From CAYVSF01 sp046482855 (GTDB taxonomy: Bacteria; Bacteroidota; Bacteroidia; Bacteroidales; UBA12077), in assembly GCA_046482855.1 (NCBI GenBank), contig JAWOEH010000076.1:1-9914 (forward strand): 9,914 nt of DNA, in the 5' to 3' direction. The stretch's first letter is position 1. Every line of letters begins with the position of its first letter. The translations under genes were made by a program, and so were the position numbers. Below, piece by piece: positions 1 to 6,093 of the stretch. The notes under the pieces were generated by a model. That model did not search any database. It had not been told where the DNA came from and was given only the letters and a program-made list of their open reading frames with translations.

Positions 1-15
1 TTGTTCTTTATCCAT
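1..15 (-). CDS. Start of a downstream chemotaxis gene, cut by the window edge (possibly cheW)
   Basis: An ATG on the minus strand at 15-13 opens a frame reading M-D-K-E-Q to the window edge. It lies 10 nt after the cheA stop codon, on the same strand and without room for a promoter, so it is most likely the next gene of the operon. Five residues cannot identify a family. CheW or a chemoreceptor is the usual neighbour of cheA in such clusters, which makes cheW a guess from gene order only. Confidence 0.4.
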
Positions 16-25
16 AATCGTAGCT

Positions 26-2101
26 TTATTGTTTCTTAATTAATTTATCCTGATTAATATGGCGGTCATCGCCTGAGAAGAGGTTGATCATTTTATTGGT
101 GTCCATTACCAAGGCCACTGTTCCATCGCCCAGAATGGTAGCACCTGAAATAATCTCTTGCTCTTTGTACATCTTACCCAGGGACTTCAATACTGCCTGA
201 TATTCACCCACAACTTCATCCACTACAATACCAATACGTTTCTCCTCATAATGGACCACAACAATTTGTTCAGTCTCCTGTTGGCTATCGGGCAAGTTAT
301 ACTCTTCGCGCAGGTAGTAAAAAGGGAGTTGTTCTCCATCCAATACTATCAGGCTGTTAAAAACATCTTTCACCCTATCATGCTCCACCGCATAAATCTT
401 ATCAACAACCGACAAGGGTACCACATAATAATTGTGTGCCATTTTCACTAACAACCCATCAATTATGGAGAGGGTAAGTGGCAATTTGATGGTAAGGGTT
501 GTTCCTGCTCCCACTTCTGAGTCCACTTCAATCTCACCGCGTATCTCGGACAGCTTTCGTTTAACCACATCCATGCCTACGCCACGTCCCGATAAATCGG
601 TGACATTTTCCGCCGTGGAAAAGCCGGGAAGAAAGAGTAAATCAAAAACATCTTTCTGGCTCAATTGCATATCCGGGCGAATGATGCCTTTGGCTATGGC
701 TTTAGCGCGAATCTTCTCCTGGTCGATACCGGCACCGTCATCAGAGAGCTGAATATGCACATTCGCGCCGCTGTAATATGCTTTTAACAGGATCTTTCCC
801 TGGTCAGGTTTGCCTTTCTTCCTACGTTCCTCAACCGTTTCTATACCGTGGTCGATACTGTTACGAAGAATGTGCATTATGGGATCAGTAAGCGTTTCGA
901 TAATGGTTTTATCCAACTCGGTATCCAATCCTTCGGCAACAAAATCCACTTCTTTACCTAACTCACTGGAAAGATCACGGACCATTCGCTGAAAGCGTGT
1001 AAGCATGGTTTCAATGGGTACCAAAACAATGTCAAAGGCATTATCACGCAACTGACGCGATAGTTTCTGCACATTTTCAGCAATGGTTGCCAGCTCAGCA
1101 TCATCGGATTGTTCGGCATACAAACTCAAGCGCGCCTGGGTGGTTACCAGTTCACTAACCAAGTTCATCATACTGTCAAGCTTCGATGAGGAAACGCGTA
1201 TACTCGAGATGGTGCTATCTTTGGCCTGCATTTTTCTGCGTACAGGAGTATCCTTCTCCTGACGCTCTTCATGAGTAGCTTTTGTGGCTAGATCCTGCTT
1301 CGCTATCAGTTCTTCAAGTGTATGGATGCCCACATCTTCACGTGTGGATGCCAGGTTTTCGATTTTTTCAATCAATTCAGGAAACCGGAATAAATTGCCA
1401 TCGAAAATTTCATGCACTTCGAGTTTACTTTGATCTTCCACAAAGATAAACACATCGTTTACGGCATTTAATCCTTCATCGGTTGCTATCAATACTTCCC
1501 AATAGGTATAGCATTGTGTGTGATCCAGCTTAGCAAACTCTGGTACTTTATTCAGGTGAGCAAAGATCTTACAATCGCCTAGTGAATGTAATTCATCCAG
1601 AAGAAACAGCGGATTTGTGCCATCATTAAAAATATCGGCATTGGGTTCAAAGTAGATGTAGTAGGTTTTTTTATCCTCAGCATCTATTTCGTGATCCAAT
1701 TGAGGCTTTATTTGTGGTGCCGGCTCCTGACTCACAATTTTTTTTATTTGCAACAGCAGATTGTGATGTCGGGTTTGATTCTCCACCAACTCCAATTCAT
1801 CATCTTCCAGGAGGATCTTCAAATGGTCGACAGAAGCCAGGGTAATATCCAAAAGTTTGTGCGTAACCTGCAGCTGATGTTCCCGCACCAGGTCGTATAC
1901 AGTTTCCAGATCATGGGTAAACTCACTCAATCGTTCGAAGCCAAACATGGCTCCACCGCCTTTGAGCGAGTGCATAGCCCGAAACACGCGTTCTACTAGC
2001 TCTTGATCGTCGGGAGATTTCTCTAAGAGTAAAAGAGCTTCTTCCAAATCATTGATATGATCGGTAGCTTCTTCCAGAAATTTTTGCTTGAATTTATCCA
2101 T
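26..2101 (-). CDS. cheA: Chemotaxis histidine kinase CheA
   Basis: This is the soluble histidine kinase of a chemotaxis array; it autophosphorylates on histidine and passes the phosphate to response regulators. The 691 residues show the full CheA order. An HPt domain (about 1-105) carries the phospho-acceptor H44 in AMHSLKGGG. A P2-like regulator-binding region (about 145-231) contains NPLFLLDELHSLG. The P3 dimerisation helices span about 297-365. The P4 ATPase has an N box with N414 (HILRNSIDHG), a G1 box DDGAGID (454-460), an F box around F494 and a G2 box GRGVGMD (505-511). A CheW-like P5 domain runs from about 545 to 680. All catalytic motifs look intact. The ATG overlaps the stop of the preceding receiver gene by one base (TAATG), which suggests translational coupling. 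It ends with TAA at 28-26, just before the next gene. Confidence 0.97.
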   Translation of the reverse strand: MDKFKQKFLEEATDHINDLEEALLLLEKSPDDQELVERVFRAMHSLKGGGAMFGFERLSEFTHDLETVYDLVREHQLQVTHKLLDITLASVDHLKILLEDDELELVENQTRHHNLLLQIKKIVSQEPAPQIKPQLDHEIDAEDKKTYYIYFEPNADIFNDGTNPLFLLDELHSLGDCKIFAHLNKVPEFAKLDHTQCYTYWEVLIATDEGLNAVNDVFIFVEDQSKLEVHEIFDGNLFRFPELIEKIENLASTREDVGIHTLEELIAKQDLATKATHEERQEKDTPVRRKMQAKDSTISSIRVSSSKLDSMMNLVSELVTTQARLSLYAEQSDDAELATIAENVQKLSRQLRDNAFDIVLVPIETMLTRFQRMVRDLSSELGKEVDFVAEGLDTELDKTIIETLTDPIMHILRNSIDHGIETVEERRKKGKPDQGKILLKAYYSGANVHIQLSDDGAGIDQEKIRAKAIAKGIIRPDMQLSQKDVFDLLFLPGFSTAENVTDLSGRGVGMDVVKRKLSEIRGEIEVDSEVGAGTTLTIKLPLTLSIIDGLLVKMAHNYYVVPLSVVDKIYAVEHDRVKDVFNSLIVLDGEQLPFYYLREEYNLPDSQQETEQIVVVHYEEKRIGIVVDEVVGEYQAVLKSLGKMYKEQEIISGATILGDGTVALVMDTNKMINLFSGDDRHINQDKLIKKQ

Positions 2102-2466
2102 TATCGCAGAACTTTTTTCAGAGCAGCAAGTAATTTGGCGGGCACAAAAGGTTTAATGATCCACCCTGTGGCTCCGGCCTCTTTGGCCTCCATTTTCTTA
2201 GCAGCTTGCGACTCAGTGGTTAGAAATAGGATGGGAATTCGCTTATAAGCTTCCATCTTTCGCACTTCTTTGATTAACTCAATACCATTCATCTCCGGCA
2301 TGTGCAAATCAGTAATGATTAAATCGATAGGACTCCCGTCCAGAAACTTTAACGCATCTTTACCATCCACCCCGACTTTTACATTATATCCTTCGTTTTC
2401 GAGGGTAAAACTCACTACCTCCCGTATACTTTCTGAATCATCAACGATGAGAATGTTCTTTGCCAT
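2101..2466 (-). CDS. cheY: CheY-type single-domain response regulator
   Basis: This 121-residue protein is one receiver domain with no output domain, the form of CheY that carries the signal from CheA to a motility target. The acidic pocket is D9-D10, the phospho-acceptor is D53 (in ITDLHMPEMNG), the switch threonine is T83 or T84 in LTTES, and the conserved lysine is K105 in IIKPF. W102 occupies the region of the aromatic switch residue. The sequence around 99-107 (ATGWIIKPF) is typical of chemotaxis CheY proteins outside enteric bacteria. The gene lies 13 nt after the STAS gene and overlaps cheA by one base, so it is the best candidate for CheA's main partner. Whether it acts on gliding, a flagellum or another output cannot be seen here. 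Confidence 0.93.
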   Translation of the reverse strand: MAKNILIVDDSESIREVVSFTLENEGYNVKVGVDGKDALKFLDGSPIDLIITDLHMPEMNGIELIKEVRKMEAYKRIPILFLTTESQAAKKMEAKEAGATGWIIKPFVPAKLLAALKKVLR

Positions 2467-2479
2467 GATTAGTATGTTT

Positions 2480-2815
2480 TCAAATATTACTTTCTAAAAC
2501 TTTTGTTAAACCTGAATGCTCAATTAACAGGTGTTGCTCCTTTGGCAACTGACCTTCAATAGTAACATCAATTTGTTTCTGCTCTGCTGCGTTTCTAAAG
2601 GCATAAATAAGCTGCAAATAGCTTAAATCAATATTCTCGACCTTTTTTAGCGACAAAGTAACTTCTTTGAAGTTATCCAAGAGCACGTCAAATTCCTCCT
2701 TGGCTTTTTCGATACTAAAAATGGTAAGCTCTTTATTTAAAATTGCTGTAGCCTTCTTCTCATTTTTTTTATCGGAAGCGGGACGCAACAAAAATGAGTT
2801 GTACTCTTTCTTCAT
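2480..2815 (-). CDS. STAS-domain protein of the chemotaxis operon
   Basis: This 111-residue protein is a small stand-alone STAS domain, the fold of SpoIIAA-type anti-sigma-factor antagonists and of MlaB-like proteins. The diagnostic stretch is VENIDLSYLQLIYAF (59-73). D63-L64-S65 corresponds to the D-S-S segment of SpoIIAA, so S65 sits where the phosphorylatable serine is found. The first 20 residues are lysine-rich and probably lie outside the domain. It heads a tight set of genes (STAS, cheY, cheA, next gene) with 13 nt to cheY. STAS genes occur in other chemotaxis clusters, but the role there is not well defined. Partner switching or scaffolding of the array is inference. No matching serine kinase or PP2C phosphatase gene is visible in the window. 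Confidence 0.8.
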   Translation of the reverse strand: MKKEYNSFLLRPASDKKNEKKATAILNKELTIFSIEKAKEEFDVLLDNFKEVTLSLKKVENIDLSYLQLIYAFRNAAEQKQIDVTIEGQLPKEQHLLIEHSGLTKVLESNI

Positions 2816-3025
2816 ATATCAAAGTTTTTATTACACAAATAAGGTTTTTTTACTGTTCTTAAATGGACGCTAAACAGAGCATTTAAAAATTCGACCCATC
2901 CCTTTGCAAATCATCGCCTTGGGGTTTCAGGTTCGGTTTTCCCTCTCATTGCTTAACGTAAAGTAGCGTCCTCAAGTTTGTATTTTGTTCTATTATTTCC
3001 TGTTATATCTTCTACAAAAGGTCGG
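2816..3025 (-). promoter_or_regulatory. Spacer/leader of the STAS-cheY-cheA genes with a long-range inverted repeat
   Basis: These 210 nt separate the 603-residue protein gene from the STAS gene, while all other minus-strand junctions here are 16 nt or less. An internal promoter or processing point for the STAS-cheY-cheA genes is therefore plausible. I see no gene and no hairpin followed by a T-run that would be a clear terminator. A perfect 8-bp inverted repeat (GGACGCTA at 2865-2872 and TAGCGTCC at 2964-2971) brackets about 91 nt. No good match to the Bacteroidota promoter TTTG / TAnnTTTG was found. Confidence 0.35.
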
Positions 3026-4837
3026 CTAAAAAAACTCAATATCTGAATCTTCATCGTTGATCTCAATTTCCCATTCATCGGCTTCATTTCCACTCAAAAT
3101 ATGATTATGAATCTGGTGCTCGGTTTCCATGGTATAATACTTTTTCAAATGCTCCAGATTATCGTCTTGTGAGTTTCGGTGTTCCTGGGTTTTCAAATTG
3201 TAATTAACCGAATTAAGTTCTTTAATCAGATTATCAATCACGTTATCAAAGTACTTATAATACTTAATTTGGCCAACCGACTGGCGAATATTTTCAATAA
3301 CATTGGCAGCAACACGCTTGTTGGCGTGAATATATTTAAATATATCAGCTCTTTGTTTCTCAACAATATCGGAATTGGCATTGATCTTACCTACAAGCTC
3401 ATCAAACAACTGTGTATTGGCTTCAATCTCCTGATAACGGATAATCTCCTCCTCCATATCATTTAGGCCCAGCATCACATTACTGAGTTTTTTGATGGTA
3501 TTGTCCATTTCTGAAAAGAGCTGTTTCAGTTGCAGGTAGGGTTTGCTTTCGTTCGCAAAACTGGCATATTTATTCTCAAGCATTCCGGAAATTTTAGAAA
3601 ACTCCTTATCCAAAGCAGCATTCCCTCTTTTCAACGAATTAAAATATTCACTCATTGTGTCCATTAAGTCGTTCATGTGCGAGGCCGTATTTTGGTAATT
3701 GCCATAGACCAATGAAAACAGATGATGAATCTTGCGAATGGAGTTAATCCGTTTAAGCGTAGTAGTATCATCAGAAGAGAGTCGTGAACCATGAAGCTCG
3801 GCAATATGTGACGAGGCATCCACCAACTCGGTTAAAGTATCGCCCACCTCCAAGAAGCTGGTAGTTATAATTTCTATGGCATTTTGATACTCGCGATTGG
3901 ATTGAATTAATTGCGCAGCCTGCAAACCTGCGATGTCTCGCACACGAATAAAGCACTTAGCCTGATTATGCAAGGTTACTTCATCCTCCTCAACCTCTTT
4001 AAACTGCCACAACTCTCCTATCAAATCCCCATGCGTTTCCTGAATATGCTCCATTTTTTGCCGAATAATATCATGATACTGCAAATTAGTAATGATCTTA
4101 CCAATATGTTCAGAGGATTTATCAAATTTGGTCTCAATGTCGGGGATAAGCTTCAGGGCCTCCTGATAAGATCTTTTGGCTCCGGCTATATACGGGGTGT
4201 TTTCTTTGTATAGGTTTTTAAGTTCAATTAAATCTTCACGCTTAGATTTATGCAATTCTTGCTTTGAAAGCTTTATGGTTTTCCGTAAGGTATTAAGTTG
4301 ATGAATAAGCTTATCAACATTTTCGCGTGTTTGATCGGCTCGATGGGACAAACTGTTGCTCAGTTCTTTAAACAACTCACAATCATCGCTTTCACAATAA
4401 CTGGAAAAATTCAAATTGGCCAATAAAAACTTAAAGGAGGTAAGATTCTGCCCATAGTTTTTAAGCGGAAAAAATACCAACCGGATTTTGTCAGCAATTT
4501 TCCCAATAAATTCAATAAGTAAATCGTAATGGTAATCTATAACATTTAATTCCCGCCCATAAGTACTCCAAAGTTCATCCAGATCCAGAATAAAACTACC
4601 TGCTTCTTGGCTTTTAATCAGTTGAAATAAGGTCTTGGTTTTGGCATTTACCTCTTTGGTATGATTATGGTAACCTTTAAAATCGTTACTAAGTTTAAGA
4701 AAATCCTCCTCAGCAATTTCAAGAAGCGATAAGATCTTTTTATCAACACCTTGAAAAATGGCCTGAATTTCCTCCAGAGAGTAGGTTTCCAAAAGTACCT
4801 TTAATTGAATTTTATCATTTAACTCTTGTTCGCTCAT
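3026..4837 (-). CDS. Large helical chemotaxis-associated protein, candidate CheZ-like phosphatase
   Basis: I do not recognise this 603-residue protein as a named family. It is almost wholly helix-forming and coiled-coil-like, with no signal peptide or membrane segment, so it should be cytoplasmic. Residues 251-265 contain LQYHDIIRQKMEHI, giving D256-x-x-x-Q260. This resembles the CheZ active helix (FQDLTGQ), where the Asp and Gln drive removal of phosphate from CheY-P. A region at about 135-178 weakly resembles the tip and following helix of a chemoreceptor signalling hairpin. The second half (about 370-545) looks like a diverged copy, with FDNVID (530-535) where the motif would be. After a polar linker the chain ends in an acidic tail, DEDSDIEFF, comparable in style to the CheY-binding end of CheZ. 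It lies 16 nt downstream of a receiver gene and upstream of STAS-cheY-cheA. Alternatives are a degenerate soluble receptor or an array scaffold. Confidence 0.6.
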   Translation of the reverse strand: MSEQELNDKIQLKVLLETYSLEEIQAIFQGVDKKILSLLEIAEEDFLKLSNDFKGYHNHTKEVNAKTKTLFQLIKSQEAGSFILDLDELWSTYGRELNVIDYHYDLLIEFIGKIADKIRLVFFPLKNYGQNLTSFKFLLANLNFSSYCESDDCELFKELSNSLSHRADQTRENVDKLIHQLNTLRKTIKLSKQELHKSKREDLIELKNLYKENTPYIAGAKRSYQEALKLIPDIETKFDKSSEHIGKIITNLQYHDIIRQKMEHIQETHGDLIGELWQFKEVEEDEVTLHNQAKCFIRVRDIAGLQAAQLIQSNREYQNAIEIITTSFLEVGDTLTELVDASSHIAELHGSRLSSDDTTTLKRINSIRKIHHLFSLVYGNYQNTASHMNDLMDTMSEYFNSLKRGNAALDKEFSKISGMLENKYASFANESKPYLQLKQLFSEMDNTIKKLSNVMLGLNDMEEEIIRYQEIEANTQLFDELVGKINANSDIVEKQRADIFKYIHANKRVAANVIENIRQSVGQIKYYKYFDNVIDNLIKELNSVNYNLKTQEHRNSQDDNLEHLKKYYTMETEHQIHNHILSGNEADEWEIEINDEDSDIEFF

Positions 4838-4853
4838 GAAGATGTATGCGTTG

Positions 4854-5225
4854 TTAGTGGTTGTTAAATACGGCGTTTACAGTTTGCATAAAAGTGTCAA
4901 TATCAATAGGTTTCTCAATAAGAGCTTCAGCCCCTAACTCATCAACTACTTTCCGGTTATCTCCATCGGCATAAGCAGTAACGACAACAACCGGGATGGT
5001 ACTCCACAGGGCATGCTCCTTTAACTCTTTCAACATATCAAAACCTGTTTTGTGAGGCATTAATAAATCCAGCAAGATCAAATGAAAATCTTTCTTGTTC
5101 AGTCGTTCATGCGCTTTTGCCACATTGGAACTGACCTCTACCAAGTAGCCTTCTTCTTCCAAAATGGCTTGCAGAAGGAGTAGATTGGTTTCACTATCGT
5201 CAACTATTAAAATTCTCTTTTTCAC
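4854..5225 (-). CDS. Stand-alone receiver domain protein with a GTG start
   Basis: This 123-residue protein is a single receiver domain: acidic pair D9-D10, phospho-acceptor D53 in LLDLLMPHKTG, switch threonine T83 in VVTAYAD, and conserved lysine K105 in IEKPID. There is no output domain. Its start is GTG at 5225-5223. A TGA stop lies immediately upstream in frame and the receiver fold begins at residue 3, so no other start is possible. It is the first gene of the minus-strand cluster, 16 nt ahead of the 603-residue candidate phosphatase, which suggests the two work as a pair. It may be a second CheY, a phosphate sink, or a regulator of the helical protein. It is clearly different in sequence from the CheY next to CheA. 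Confidence 0.9.
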   Translation of the reverse strand: MKKRILIVDDSETNLLLLQAILEEEGYLVEVSSNVAKAHERLNKKDFHLILLDLLMPHKTGFDMLKELKEHALWSTIPVVVVTAYADGDNRKVVDELGAEALIEKPIDIDTFMQTVNAVFNNH

Positions 5226-5330
5226 TCAACAAATTTTTATTTAGCATCGTGCAAACATTCCCTGTAAAAATACGATGAATAAACAAGAAGAGTCAATCCA
5301 GAGGGCGTGAGATTCCTTACTCCGGGAAGA

Positions 5331-5342
5331 TGATTTAAATCA
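5331..5342. promoter_or_regulatory. Putative Crp/Fnr-family operator
   Basis: The sequence TGATTTAAATCA is a perfect palindrome and matches TGAT-N4-ATCA, the inner core of the Fnr consensus (TTGAT-N4-ATCAA); the outermost bases do not fit. It lies 78 nt upstream of the Crp-family start and 106 nt upstream of the divergent receiver gene. The adjacent regulator keeps the E and R of the recognition helix that read TGA half-sites in Crp and Fnr, which makes it the natural candidate to bind. Confidence 0.5.
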
Positions 5343-5367
5343 CCATAAAAAGGAGTATTATATCATT

Positions 5368-5383
5368 ATTTTTAGCTAAAAAT
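5368..5383. promoter_or_regulatory. AT-rich 16-bp perfect palindrome upstream of the Crp-family gene
   Basis: The sequence ATTTTTAGCTAAAAAT is its own reverse complement over all 16 bases. It ends four bases before a -7-like box and 37 nt before the start codon, a position suited to an operator. In so AT-rich a stretch chance is a real alternative, and no family-specific consensus is recognised. Confidence 0.3.
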
Positions 5384-5387
5384 TTAC

Positions 5388-5395
5388 TATATTTA
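5388..5395 (+). promoter_or_regulatory. Possible -7 box of the Crp-family operon promoter
   Basis: The sequence TATATTTA matches the Bacteroidota -7 element TAnnTTTG at all fixed positions except the final G. It lies 25 nt upstream of the TTG start. No good TTTG is seen at the expected -33 distance; the region there is the AT-rich palindrome. Weak evidence. Confidence 0.2.
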
Positions 5396-5419
5396 CCTTA
5401 AACTAAAATAGCGTAAACA

Positions 5420-6091
5420 TTGTACAGGTTCCCCGATGAAATAAATCCGCAACCCGGAATTTTAACTCCTGAGCAAATGGAGCTTATTAAAGATCACAGC
5501 AATGTAGTGACTTTTAATAAGCGCGATATTATCTTTAAACAAAACACCCGCACTTCCCATGTAATGTTCATTATTTCGGGAATGGTAAAGATTTTTAAGG
5601 AGGGGAGAAATCAAAAAGTGCTGATTTTGAATATTGGCACCCCGGGGCATTTTTTAGGACTCATAAGCATCTTTGGAGAGGATACCTTTACCTATTCCGC
5701 CTCGGCAATCGTCGATACGGAAATATTGTTCATCGATATCAACGTATTTAAAGAATTGTTGGAAGACAACGGGGCTTACGGTACGTACCTGCTTAAGAAA
5801 ATGAGCCTTGACAATCTCTATGTTTTTGACAGGCTTATGAGCCAATCGCAAAAGCAGCTCCCTGGCAGAGTCGCCGACATTATTCTCTATTTCTCCCAAA
5901 CCATTTACAATTCGCTTACCTTTGAATTCCCCCTGACCCGAAATGAATTAGCGGAATTGGCCGGAACCACAAAAGAAAGCCTGATTCGCACACTCACAGA
6001 GTTCCGAAATGATAAGATTATCAAGCTTGACAACAGGTATGTTGAAATTCAAAGCCTTGAAATTGTAAAAACACTAAGTAGAATAGGATAA
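5420..6091 (+). CDS. Crp/Fnr-family transcriptional regulator
   Basis: This 223-residue protein has a cyclic-nucleotide-binding-like beta-barrel (about 22-110), a long dimerisation helix (about 111-145) and a winged helix-turn-helix (about 168-205, TRNELAELAGTTKESLIRTL). The recognition helix keeps E186 and R190, equivalent to Crp E181 and R185, so a TGA-type half-site is expected. The phosphate-binding cassette is not canonical: L81 replaces the Crp glutamate E72 and Y92 falls where R82 would be, so cAMP binding is doubtful. No cysteine is present, which excludes an Fnr-type iron-sulphur cluster. The start is TTG at 5420, following an in-frame stop at 5414. The next in-frame ATG (5477) would remove the first 19 residues, including part of the N-terminal helix, so TTG is preferred. 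The receiver gene follows after 2 nt. Confidence 0.92.
   Translation: MYRFPDEINPQPGILTPEQMELIKDHSNVVTFNKRDIIFKQNTRTSHVMFIISGMVKIFKEGRNQKVLILNIGTPGHFLGLISIFGEDTFTYSASAIVDTEILFIDINVFKELLEDNGAYGTYLLKKMSLDNLYVFDRLMSQSQKQLPGRVADIILYFSQTIYNSLTFEFPLTRNELAELAGTTKESLIRTLTEFRNDKIIKLDNRYVEIQSLEIVKTLSRIG
6085..6088 (+). promoter_or_regulatory. Shine-Dalgarno-like AGGA before the receiver gene
   Basis: AGGA lies inside the last codons of the Crp-family gene, 5 nt before the ATG at 6094. It supports that start and is one of few recognisable ribosome-binding sequences in this window. Confidence 0.4.
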
Positions 6092-6093
6092 CC

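Larger units (their letters stand above)
5226..5419. promoter_or_regulatory. Divergent promoter region between the chemotaxis genes and the Crp-family operon
   Basis: These 194 AT-rich nucleotides separate two outward-facing genes and must hold the promoters of both. They contain a perfect 12-bp palindrome with the Fnr-type core (5331-5342) and a perfect 16-bp AT-rich palindrome (5368-5383). No ORF or RNA gene is apparent. Shared control of both directions by the adjacent Crp-family regulator is inference from position and from the operator match. Confidence 0.7.

Noticed and set aside
432..752. Plus-strand open frame across cheA
   Set aside because: It is antisense to conserved ATPase codons of cheA, has no recognisable domain, and is a by-product of cheA codon use.
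3771..3956. Minus-strand alternative frame with several cysteines
   Set aside because: It lies fully inside the 603-residue coding frame in another phase, with no start context or domain.
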